A stretch of DNA of 64,000 bases, taken from the NCBI GenBank assembly GCA_006937955.1, contig SSNP01000020.1:4386249-4450248 (forward strand), in the 5' to 3' direction. The stretch comes from Pachypanchax playfairii. Taxonomy: Eukaryota > Chordata > Actinopteri > Cyprinodontiformes > Aplocheilidae. Positions 13,690 through 24,243 of this stretch are shown here, piece after piece (position 1 is the first letter of the stretch; each line of letters begins with the position of its first letter). The notes under the pieces were generated by a model. The model made no database searches and had not been told where the DNA came from. It saw only the letters and a list, made by a program, of their open reading frames with translations. A program made the position numbers and the translations under genes.

Positions 13690-13990
13690 CTGGTAAACAT
13701 CCAAAATTCTTTCCATACTGTGCCCAGCTCGCAGCTGCTTTCCAACAATGTCGTACACAATTAAAGAATGACGTGTGGATTGTGGAGCGGAGTAAAAAAA
13801 TGCCACGCTACATACAAGCCAGCCTGTCTGCATTCGCCTCGGTGCCAGCCAAATGAGATCAGGGCTCCAGAATGCCACAGAATTTATGGAAATTAAGATT
13901 GTCGATGGTCGGGCATCTCCACAAATGAGGGGCCTAATTTAGGAGCGGGAATGCAGCAGTAATTCAGTGGGAACCGCAGACAGCAGTTTG
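13690..13990. other. Unique, complex non-coding block (possible conserved element)
   Basis: This block lacks repeats, has balanced composition and contains stretches such as AATGCCACAGAATTTATGGA and AATTAAGATTGTCGATGGTC that resemble homeodomain-type enhancer sequence. A 63-residue frame on the - strand has no recognisable motif. Whether the block is conserved across species cannot be judged here. Confidence 0.25.
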
Positions 13991-14911
13991 GAGAAGAGCC
14001 AAGATTTTCATTGCGTAGAAAACAGTTTTAGAAACTTTTTTTTTACTGAGTTATAAGAATAGGGCATTCACAGACTGCTGATTTCTTTGCTTTGACAAGA
14101 CCTTTTGGATTAACTGGCTGAACACCCCAAAAGTCTAATTTATTTGAGCATTTTATGATGTGTGGTTATGATTTAGGCCAACGGCTTGTAGGTTTTTGTT
14201 TTTTATCTGTTACAAGACATGCAGCATTTTCTGGGCTGGTCTTCTGGGAGGTCTGACATGGACCATTTCTATAGACTTTATTGAAAATACGTATGTTTTG
14301 GATTTTTTTCACTGACAATGTGGCAGAGGCTGACAATAAAATATATACCTACTTCTTAGGCTTCAAGATAAATACAGTTTAAAGTTTTAAATATTTGCAT
14401 AGAAATTTTTAACATTCAGATTTTCTTAAAAATGTTAGTGGATATAAAAATGCAACCAACCTCAGAGTTTAATAATTGACTATTTTATTAAAACTCTATT
14501 TTGGAAATAGGAAACTACATCAAAAACACACACAAGAAAAAACATTGATTTTTTTTCTTATTTTCAACATAAAATAGGCTTTTAATCAGAGTTTTTTTGT
14601 CTTTAATTATTTAGTTCTAAAATTTCTTTAGACATTACAAGTATTTTCTCAAAAAATTTGGTTTCTTTTGGAAACCAGTGGAATCTTATGGTAGATTTTT
14701 GCTCCAAAATTGATTTAAACTTTTAAATTAAATGGGCAGGTTGACTGATCTTAGAGACCATATAATACTAATTCAGTTATATATATATATTGTTTAGATT
14801 TTTTCCCCCTTGTTTATCAAAAGTCCAAAAAGTCAACATTAACAACTTATTAAAATATAAACGTCATCTTTGAAACTTCACTAAAGGTTCTCCCGAAAGT
14901 CATATTTTTCT

Positions 14912-15486
14912 TTAAAGAGGCCATTTCATACAAATTTGTGGTTATTTCTTAAGTATTAACCAGTAATATGAAACATTTTATATCTAAAAAAAACACTTAT
15001 TAACAGAACTTTCAATCTGTCTGCATTAAAATTCGTGTGGTTCTGGCTTGTTCCGTCAGGCCTCGAGCAGCAGCTCGTTCATATTCATTATTCGAATTTG
15101 CTGGACTCTGATTGGCTAACAAACTAGCCTATGAGAGCAAGGTATACTGCTTCCTGCCCTGTTGCGCATGGTGACGTCAGATGTGGTGTCTTCCTGTTTG
15201 CTACGTCTTATGCTACAGCTTTTAGCCAGCAGCATGCTAGGCGTGGTTTCAACTGCGGGAGCTGCTGAATACTAACGAACAAAGGAGTTGTGACGAAACA
15301 GATACAGACCGTTCAGACTCGGGAGAAATCGGGTTTTATCACCACCTGCGTAGTTTGAGAGATAAAAACTGAAAGAGAAGTTGTTGACCTGTTTTCACAC
15401 CCACTATGAAGGTAAGAACACCTGTGGAGCTAAAATATTCAACAGAAACCTCAGAAAAACCGTTTTTAATGGAAGGGCCTCTTTAA
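14912..15486 (+). mobile_element. TTAA-flanked MITE, copy 2 with clean inverted ends
   Basis: The element is bounded by TTAA at 14912-14915 and 15483-15486. Its inverted ends read TTAAAGAGGCCATTTCAT on the left and, as complement of the right, TTAAAGAGGCCCTTCCAT. At about 575 bases and non-coding, it is a non-autonomous DNA transposon copy. It shares its interior with 1140-1714 in the opposite orientation. Internal ATGAAGGTAAGAAC resembles an exon-donor junction but occurs in both repeat copies. Confidence 0.75.
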
Positions 15487-15489
15487 GAC

Positions 15490-16745
15490 TAACAGAAACA
15501 GTCTCTCTGTTTCTTTATTTTGATCCTGTTGTCATTTTTAAAATGTTCTGGCTGCTTCTTCATCATTTCTGAAAAACTCTCCCATCCACTTGGAAAACAC
15601 AGTTTTTAAAAACCTGCACTTTGGAAAGCATCAGATTTATCAGTAATAATTCTATTTGTGTGAGAACAAAAGTTACAAATGTGGCAGAAAATGTCAATTT
15701 TCAAAAATATCCAATGGACGGGACTCCTCTTTTTTGATTGGATATATTTGCTGAACTTAAGGAGACAAAATAAGTAACTTTCATGGAGCACACAAAAAAA
15801 TCTAAATAAAATATGACATCAGTAGAAATACTGTCTTATTTAGATCAGTATTTAATTTAAAGCTGTACACAAAGTTTTTTAACAACTAAACACCTAAATA
15901 GAAAGGCGCATCAGTACAACGGCCCATTCAAGCAGTTACATCAGTCAACTTGAAGTGTGAACCCCCTCCTGGTCTTTTAAATTAGTCCTACTGTGAACGG
16001 TGAACTCGTTGGCCTGCTATGTTTGGGTCGTCTTGTTGTAATCGCACCACCCAGCTGTCTGTTGTAATCCTCCGAACTGAAATGACGGAGGATGACAGAT
16101 GTCTGCATGTGTGTAGTTTTCTCCTAGTTCTCTCAAACACACACTATTTCCGTCTTATGTTTACACAATCGCCCTCACACACAGCTTTATTATCCGTAAA
16201 AGTCAGCATCACAGCTACTTTGAGCCCCTGAGCTGATCTGCAGGTGTGCCAATCAATCAGACTAATAAAAAGCTGTGAAGGAGAGCTGTCACACAGCTGT
16301 TTTGGACTTCCTGTAGGATAGAGAGAGTTTTCAGTGATAAATTTGGCATCTAAAATATCTTGTTGGCATTTGTTGATAAGCTGTTAAAATAAAAATGTGT
16401 ATATGCACAGATTGATTTAGTGAATTTTATTTTTAAAAGGAGATGTTAGCTTGTAAATTAGCTAGATTTTCCTCAGATCTAAGATAACCGTCAGACACGG
16501 TAGTTGTCATGTTTTAAAAAGTTAAAGAGAGGTGGGTGTTCATGTAGCCCAGCCATGATCAGCAGTCTGTGTGTTTTGCTATGGGATTTTAAAATGTTTT
16601 CTTACTTGAGAAAAGTTCATGAGATTTTGCAGCTTCATACACAGCTGACAGCTTGTGAAGTGGTGAGCGACAGCCACGTGACTGGAGAAAATGCTGCACT
16701 GTTTTAAATAAACACATCTGAACCACACGATGGAAAATGTCAAAT
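15490..16745. other. Non-coding DNA, no gene seen
   Basis: Unique AT-rich sequence with short chance frames; no splice-bounded exon or repeat was recognised. Confidence 0.5.
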
Positions 16746-16749
16746 TGAA

Positions 16750-17080
16750 ATTCAAACATACTTTATTAATCCCTGAAGGGAAATTAGATGTTTTAGTAAC
16801 TCAATTTATCTTTAGGGATCTATTATAGAGGGTTCTATCTGAAGACAGGAAGGATCTCCTGACTGAAGACACTGTTGTTGAGTTACTGTGTTGTGAAGAG
16901 GATGATGAGGGTTTTCCATCATGTTCTTCATCCTCCTTTGGACGGTCTACTCAAGAGACTTCAGATCAATGTCCAGGACAGAACCAGTCTTCTTTATCAG
17001 TCTGTTCAGCCTCTTTATGTCACCTGTGCTGGTCAGTTTTGCCACCTGTTTCTGACAGAAAGTAGCTGAAGTTGATCCAG
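16750..17080. repeat. Dispersed repeat with TTTATTAATCCCTGAAGGGA
   Basis: TACTTTATTAATCCCTGAAG and GGGAAATTAG open the block. CAGAACCAGTCTTCTTTATC, AGTCTGTTCAGCCTCTTTAT and GTCACCTGTGCTGGTCAG follow. I recall this order from abundant fish repeats linked to LINE or RT-derived sequence. No intact domain is seen; the class is uncertain. Confidence 0.45.
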
Positions 17081-17111
17081 AAAGTCCCTAGATGTCACGC
17101 AAATTTGCATA

Positions 17112-17444
17112 TTAACCCTATAACGCCCCTTGTATCATATTTGCTATATAGTTTTGATCATTTCTAACATGGTTGCTCCTAGTAAATGATCCACTTGCCT
17201 TTTTTTTCAGGTTAAATCATCATTATTATATGGATGAATGCATTATTATTAACTCGTTTTTTATATTACAATTAAACTGTAAAGACGGCCAATGTAATAA
17301 ATGTGATACAAAAAATCTATTATAAATAACATGATACAGCAAAAAACGTTTGTGAATTTTATTCTAAGGCTTCGTAAACATCCCAGTTCCAAATAATCAG
17401 AATTTTCTGGCTATTTTTTAATAAGTTGGGTCTTACAGGGTTAA
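17112..17444. mobile_element. piggyBac-like MITE (TTAACCCTATAACGCCCC ends)
   Basis: TTAA duplications lie at 17112-17115 and 17441-17444. Inverted ends start with CCC (CCCTATAACGCCCC; complement of the right end CCCTGTAAGACCC). TTAA target sites and a CCC-starting terminus are hallmarks of piggyBac elements. At 333 bases with no ORF, it is a non-autonomous copy. Confidence 0.75.
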
Positions 17445-17449
17445 TGATG

Positions 17450-19270
17450 TCGTCACTTTTTGTGCTTTTTTTTCTGTGTAAATGAGCTTTTAAAAAGGTT
17501 TTCTGAGGACGATCGATTCTCTACAGAATTGTAACAAGAGGTTTGAAACATGAAGGTGGAACAATGTTCATGTCTGACTTTTTAAAGAAAGATCAGTCTT
17601 ATAATGCCTGCAGATTTCTCTTTCTCTTTTTAACATTTCATTTGTAAAACAACTTCATTTGTGAGTGGGTGAGAAACTGAGAAAGGTATATAATTGGTCA
17701 GTTGATGTCACGTGATCGTACTGTGTGCACATCATTCCCTTTCTGAACGTCTGGGAGAAAGTACAGTCTGAGCAGCCAAATATCAAAAACACCTCTAGTA
17801 ACGTAGCCAAGGCAGGCCAAAAATGTTGCTATACTTGTCATTAGGCGCTTTTTGGAAAAAAAGTTTAGTCGTTAGAAATAGCGACAAATTCACTAAGTTG
17901 GCAACAGTGGCTCTGATGCTCCGCCCCTAGCAGGTGACTGTAGGTGTGAACACACTCTCCATAACAGACTATTTAAAAAAAAAGATCTTCAACATCTTGC
18001 TGCAAATGTTTAAGGACCTGAGCTTCTTCATCAAGTCCAATCTGCTCTGTCCTGAATTCTTAAACAGCATCCCTGTTGTCACATGCCCAATTCCTTTATC
18101 AACTACATTCATCATACCAGACAAAGTTAAGCAAATATAGCACAAATAAAACGTCTTTGTTATTATCCAGACCCATTTATTTCACTTTGATTCTGCCTGA
18201 GTAAGGCTGTAATTGTCTATCTGACCAGATAAACCATCCCCCTCGCTGTAATTCATATTACTTAGATCCTTCTCCTCAGTGGGAAACCACATGATGGATT
18301 GGTCAATTTGTTTTTGAGCCTTTGGCGTATAAAACTGGGTTTCAGAAGATGGATGATTCTGGTTTGGTCTTATGAAAGTGTGGCTTCATTGTGATTTATC
18401 CAGTCACGAGCTCGAGTTTCACACTCTTTAATAAACTTCCTAAATACAAACAAAAATCATCTATCATGGGAAGATGTTGTAGATTAAACAACAGCGGATG
18501 TTTTTAAAGTAAACTTGTTATAACTCAGTTCCAGTTTGTTTCTTTTTATTGGATGTTCTAGCAGTTGGACCAGAGAGGTCGTTCCTCTGAATTTTTGGAA
18601 TCCTGGACAGTACATTGAAGTATTTTTTACAGTTAAAGAGAGAACTTGTTTCTCTTCTCTACATATATTTTTACGCACAATGACGTGTTTATAGATGTGA
18701 TCCGGATGGGCTGCGTGTGGGAGGCAGCAGCTCAGGAGATCGAGCTGTTGAGTGTCCTTGGGCAAGATACAGGACCCCTGGTTGTCCTTGATTCATTCAT
18801 CAGAGTGTGTGTTTAAAAAAAAAAAATCAACTACTTAAATCAGGGTATAAAGCGGACTTCAATGTTAAGGGTACATGTTGCTTCATGCCTTGTGTATGAT
18901 GCATCCAGGTGCCATTCAGGACTGTTTCCAGCTGTGAACATTTAAAGGGGAAACCGTAGAAGGGTCCGTGGCACATGCTGGAAAACCCTCAGGAAACTGA
19001 CATGTAAATTGTCCAGATGTGGTCTTTCCCTCACTGCTCATGCAGGAATCATTGCAGGAACCTACCCAGAGCCGTCATTGTTTCCTGCAGCTGGGATACA
19101 CTGCGGGCCATGAAGAGCCAGAGGTCGCCTTTGTCACGTTACTTTAACCTTTTTTTGGCACACTAATAAATTTTTTTCCTCTGTTCTACCAGACATATAT
19201 ATTTGCTCGTTTTTAGTTCGGCTCATAAAACAGCTTAGGAAAAAGTATGTAAGTTAAATTTTAAAACCTT
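17450..19270. other. Non-coding DNA, no gene seen
   Basis: AT-rich unique sequence, apart from the decayed SINE-like fragment listed at 18705. An A12 run lies at about 18816. No exon could be supported. Confidence 0.5.
18705..18785. repeat. Decayed tRNA-SINE-like fragment
   Basis: GGCAGCAGCTCAGGAGATCG followed by GAGTGTCCTTGGGCAAGATAC resembles the head and adjacent segment of the fish SINE-like family seen complete at 51975-52230, where the complement contains GCAGTAGCTCGGGAGGTAGA and GTGTCTTGCCCAAGGACAC. The match is short and imperfect. Confidence 0.35.
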
Positions 19271-19274
19271 TTAA

Positions 19275-19800
19275 ACTGCAACCACAAGCCCAGAAAAGTT
19301 GGGACGAATTTGATGGCAGCAATGCATCTCAAAGTTGGAACAGAGGAAACAAAAGACTCAAAAAGAAACAGACGCATTTAATGAGATTAACCGGCAGCAG
19401 CTCAGTAACATGACTGAGACTAAAATGAACATTTTAGAAGGGTAGAGCCACTCAGATGTAAACATAGGCAGAAGTTTGGCCGATACATTTAACCCATCTG
19501 TCAACATCCTACAGGAAGTCGGCCATTTTCAGACAAAGTCACTAGCGGATTCCTCGTGCACAGGTGGATGGCGTTGTGGAGTGCAATTGCTTTTGCGTGG
19601 CGAGGCTCTGGGATGTTGGTTGCTGCACATGCCAACATGCGATGGCCATGCATCACTGCTTACATCTTTAAAATATTCCATGAAATGGTAAAACATCTCA
19701 GTTTTGACATGTGGTATGGTTTTTTTATGTTAAAATAAAATGTGGGTTAATGAGCAAATAATTGCATTCTGTCTCTATTTTCATTTTCCATACTGCTCAA
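19275..19800. mobile_element. Relic of a dispersed fish DNA element
   Basis: CCACAAGCCCAGAAAAGTTG, then GGCAGCAATGCATCTCAAAG on the left and GCAAATAATTGCATTCTGTC, TCTATTTTCATTTTCCATAC on the right resemble the ends of a common fish non-autonomous element (CCCAACTTTTTT-type). The order and spacing fit, but the sequence is decayed and I cannot name the superfamily. Confidence 0.4.
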
Positions 19801-20148
19801 CACTCTGGGTTGTATTCATTGACTGATCTTTTCTTATCTGGCCGTTTTGATTATCTGTTGCCTTCTGCCTTTTTTGCTGACTTGTCAGTCTAGAATTGTT
19901 GATGTTCTTCCAAGAAACCATTGCGTTTTAACAAAGACAGTAACTCTGTTATCCAGCTGTTCAGAGGTCTGTGAACAGTAAATCAACATTTCATTATGTG
20001 CAGCTGTTTTGCTGCTGTATGGGATCTTTTTAGTCCCGTTACACTCTTGTTTAAAGTCAACACCTTCATATATGCTGCAGAGAAATCCTGTTGAGTCCAT
20101 TTTCAGCATAGTGGTGTAGTTCAGTGATAAAAAAGGGAAATAGCTTTG

Positions 20149-20290
20149 CTTTTACGGTCTCAAGTTCTGTAGTGGTTCTGTACGTCGTGTTTGAGCTGTA
20201 ACAGACTTGATGTTTCTGTAAAGTGCTTTGAAAGGACTTGTTTTGACCTGGTCTATATAAATAAAAGTGAACTGAATTGTCTGAATATCA
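20149..20290 (+). repeat. Dispersed teleost repeat end (AAAGTGCTTTGAAAGGAC...TATAAATAAAA)
   Basis: AAAGTGCTTTGAAAGGACTT followed by GGTCTATATAAATAAAAGTG and AACTGAATTG is the opposite-orientation end of the repeat seen at 23685-24050 (TTTCAAAGCACTTTAT and ATTCAGATTTATT). Only one end is preserved. Confidence 0.5.
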
Positions 20291-21749
20291 GACTTGCACT
20301 TAGAAAGTCCCTGATGAGACCTGTTTACATGTTCAGCAGGTGAACTAATCTGTCTCTTTATCAAAAAATATACTACTTGTTAATATTGTACAGTTGGACA
20401 GGTCACAAGGTCTCAGTCATTGTAAATGCACATCTGGTTTAAATATAACAGTGTGTGGTCCAGGTGCAGGTTTATTGTGTTGAGCTTTTCTGACCCCCCC
20501 CCCATCAAATTTTATGTGGTATTCTTTCAGTAATGATTGAATCATTATGTTTGAAAGCTTTGTTTTTATAATCAGATTTGACTCCAATTTAGGGGATTCT
20601 CACACTGTTTTTAAATAAATACTTAGTTTCTCTGTTTTTTAGTCTTATTAAACGGATATCATACATCTAATAAAATTATATAATCATAAAATCATACATT
20701 TTCATCATAAATTTTAATAATATTAAGTGTTATACAGCATTCACACTTTCATACGTGTAAAGAAGAAACAATATGAGGCTGTAGCTCATACCTACTGTCA
20801 TCTGGGCAAATATGTTCTCCCAAAATCTCCATTTCCAAACCTCAATCAATCACATCTGAACTTCTTTCCGTTTTTCAGATGCTGAAACTGAACTGAAGTC
20901 TGTGTGTGTGAAGGGAAGTAGCTGTTTGCTAAAAGTGAAGCTCCTCAAAGGTCAAAGTCTTTGGCCTTTTTAAGAGATTGACAGCAGCAGCACATTCCTT
21001 CTTATATTCATAAGCTGTGGGAAGGAACCTAGTAGTAATTGTTATTACTTTATTGTCTTCGACGTCCAATAAAGCCTGGGATTTTTGCAAAATGTCTCAA
21101 TATGGTCATGATCAACAGCACTCTCCACCTTGTCATAAATTGAGACGCTTATTCTGAGGGCCACATATATTTAAATTGTGGAGTTTGTTTCTTGTGACCT
21201 GACAAATGTACATGTAAAATTCCCTGTAATTTAAAATGTACTTGAATCAACTTCTGATTGTTCGCTATTTTAACTTACTAGGCTCTTATTCTGTGATTTG
21301 ATACTAGACAGTACATTTGGCAGATTTAGATCTGATTTTGCTGAACCTATATAATTTAATTTTCTCTAAAGTTTCAATGAAACACTTGAAAATGACAGAA
21401 GCTGTCACATAATTCAGGTACTGTCTAAATAAGCTTAATAGTATGATGTTCAGTATGCTATGAACCTACGTACATGTGATATTTTGATCTGTCCAAATTT
21501 TTAGAATCAGCACATATGAGGAAAATCACTATTTACAGACAAATATTTTATATCCCTCTAAATATTTACCTTGCTGTGGTCTCTTGAGGAAGTTTATTCT
21601 CAGCCAAGCTTTTTTTGGAAAGATTATTATGTGGTAAAAGTTTAGAAATGATGCAGACCCCCCCCCAAATTTAGTGCTGCTTACTCTTGCCAAAGACAGC
21701 TGCTGATGTCTTGGGGGTGATAACCTTTTTTTTTTAAATGTTTACTAAA

Positions 21750-22025
21750 TGTGTTGGTTTATCCTCAGTTTGGCAAAACTAATAATGTGTCAGCAGAATA
21801 AAGAGCAAAGGACTTATCACACATCCCTGAGGAACCCCAGTGAGGTGAGATTGATGGACCTATATTTCTTACTGCTGGCACAAACTGCCCGTTGTCTTCC
21901 TGACAAGAAGCCCAAAATCCAGTTACAGATTGAGGATTTCTGTCTCAAGCAGAAAGAGCTTCAGGATAAGCTGCTGAGGGATCATCGCATGACTGATGAG
22001 AAATTCATGGACAGAATCCTGGTGT
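21750..22025 (-). mobile_element. LINE reverse-transcriptase relic
   Basis: Read on the - strand with frameshifts, this block gives ICNWILGFLSGRQRAV, then after a shift TGVPQGCVISPLLFILLTHY and a stop. These correspond to the WILDFL segment and the invariant GxPQGCVLSPLLF motif between RT blocks of non-LTR retrotransposons (L2/Rex/jockey-type). The FADD catalytic motif is not present, stops and frameshifts occur, and the copy is dead. An open frame on the opposite strand over the same bases is a shadow. Confidence 0.75.
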
Positions 22026-22029
22026 AGTC

Positions 22030-23680
22030 ATTGCTTCTAGTGGCACTCCATCTTGTCTTGGTTAACCTGAACCACATTTTGAAGGCAGTCCAACAATCAG
22101 TATTTAAAACGCAAGTGAGTACAGATAATCTTCTTTTTAAAAATAATGAATTGGAAACATAAAGTTATACAGCTTTTCACAGACCTCAAACTAACATCAA
22201 TCATGTCTAAACAATTATACTGCCAAAAGCTGAAAATACAGAAATTAAAATTTTAAAGAACATGTACATTTCTAACAAATACAATCTTTATGAATTCCAA
22301 CAAAAAACGATTTTCTATTATGTATTTATTTCTCTTTTAACAAGACCTATATCACAAATAAAATAGCCTCTAATGCAGCTCTTACACTGATATTTAAACA
22401 AGGATGTGAAGAGACTAAAAAAAAGTTATTTATTCAAAACTTTTCAGAATTTCTATTGATTTTGAGTATCTTGTGTGTCTGAAATATTTAAATACAAAAT
22501 TTGAGATACACTAAAGATCACAGAGCTCTACCACCATGGCTTTTACCCCATATAATCTTTTTTTAACCTCTTCCTGTTGGTTTTGATCATGTCTGCAAGC
22601 AGAAGCCCTCAATAATCAAAGTCCTGTGTTTATTGAGGGAATGACAATAACAACACTGTCTTTCTTTCCCACGTTTATGAGACATGGGAAGGAACCTTTC
22701 ATCAATGGCATGCTTAATCATAAAGTTATATTGCTGACATCTAGCGTTGGCGTATATACACACAGTTTGTTTTTCTTTTATAAGTAACAACTTACCTTAT
22801 AAGGATGGTAGAACAAATATCTGCTTCTTTGGTGTATATAATCACCATGAAGCTGTAGCAAAATGAAATGTATATTTTAGACCTCTGTTATGACAAATTT
22901 GTAGAATGATGAATGTCTGAAGTCTGTGCAATTTCTAAGAGTTTCTCAATTTGAGATCTGTTGGGCTTAACTGCATGGAAAGTCTTATTGGAAATTATTG
23001 TCGATTTTATTCTGGTTTCCACGTTCAAATTCACAACTAAATCTATAAAACATTTTCAGCAGTGCTCTTCCTTACACATTATACTTGTAAGCAGTCTTAA
23101 TCTGTGTCATATATTACATTAGTGTTCAGTTTCATCACAGTATTCAGCAAATTATAATAAATGTGCTGCTTTATGAGGAAATGAGAAGGTCTGTCAAAAA
23201 AGTTCTTCTGCATCATTAGAAAAGGTGCAACAAATTATGAGACACAGACTGGAGAAACAGAGCGGTAATGTGTAAGGATTTGATGACTGTGCCAAGAACA
23301 TTTTCAGTCCATCAAAAGTGGACACTTCCCTCGAGGCTTCTCATTCCTTGTGCTGTTCCAGATGAGAAAGTGGTGGGAGTTGAAGACTGCAGCAGTGTGG
23401 ACGAGCTGAGCTCCTTGCCACTCTTCTCTGCGTGTTCACAGAACTCATTGCACTTGGGAGTCGAAGTAGTAAATCAGATTGAGATAAATCTGGCAGCAGA
23501 AGAGAGATCTGGGCAGGTCTTCAAAGAGTGCCAGAGGAAGAACATTTGATAACTAAATACTCCATCAGTAATCAGAGAATGTGATGAAAGTGGAGTTTCA
23601 GTTTTATTTAACTCTCTCCCTTAGATTTGTCATAAACTGTTGTGAGAGACTCTCATTCTTTTTAAAAATCTTTCAGTTCA
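22030..23680. other. Non-coding DNA, no gene seen
   Basis: AT-rich. A 93-residue + strand frame at 23268-23549 reads MCKDLMTVPRTFSVHQKW and onward, without a known motif or good splice sites; it is probably chance. Confidence 0.45.
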
Positions 23681-23684
23681 ACTC

Positions 23685-24050
23685 AATTCAGATTTATTCA
23701 GATAGCGCCAGTTCATAACAAAAGTTATTTCAAAGCACTTTATAGAAACAACAAGTTGAATTCACTTCAGTAGGTCCAGCTTCAAAGTTCACTTTATGAA
23801 AACATTTCTATGAGCTGTAAATAGCAATCAGATTCACTTGAGTAGGAAATGCCAATTAATAATAAAAAAAATCTTAAAGAACCAGCTGACTGGGATAAAT
23901 AATCAAGTCAACACAATCCTCCATCTTGAACTACATAGATTGGTGACAGTGTATAGGGAAAGACTTTCATTTAACAGGAAGAAACCTCCAGCAGAACCAG
24001 GATGAACAGCTTTCTGCCTCGACCGACGGGTCTGAGCTGACAGGAAAAAG
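23685..24050 (-). repeat. Dispersed teleost repeat with GGAAGAAACCTCCAGCAGAA signature
   Basis: ATTCAGATTTATTCAGATAG, TTTCAAAGCACTTTATAGAA, GGTGACAGTGTATAGGGAAA, AACAGGAAGAAACCTCCAGC and GAACCAGGATGAACAGCTTT occur in the order of a widespread fish repeat. The same family appears at 6710-6990 and, in the other orientation, at about 20205-20280 (TATAAATAAAAGTGAACTGA). It is non-coding. Confidence 0.6.
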
Positions 24051-24129
24051 ATGCAGACAAACATAGATGTATTTGAGCCAGTTGTCATTTCTATGGAAAG
24101 TTAAACAGGGTTCAAGTTAATGGCAACAA

Positions 24130-24243
24130 TAACTAGAAAAGCACACGCAGAGCGCAGACCTCCACCAAGCGGACATATTGTAGGAGGTACTATGTCCGTA
24201 TCCTTAAAATAATTCCTGGATCCAGATGGTGATCCGGATCACC
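24130..24243. repeat. Dispersed repeat abutting the Tc1 element
   Basis: This segment contains CGCAGACCTCCACCAAGCGG and GGATCCAGATGGTGATCC, sequences I recall as recurrent in fish genomes (a repeat reading GGCGGAGGTCTGCGCTC on the other strand). It ends with the perfect 16-base palindrome GGTGATCCGGATCACC (24228-24243), exactly where Tc1 homology starts. I cannot assign it to a class. Confidence 0.4.

Noticed and set aside
15381..15410. ATGAAG followed by GTAAGA, resembling a first coding exon
   Set aside because: The same sequence occurs in the inverted MITE copy near 1200-1225, so it belongs to the repeat.
21749..22027. 92-residue + strand frame
   Set aside because: Shadow of the LINE reverse-transcriptase relic on the - strand, where GVPQGCVISPLLF is recognisable.
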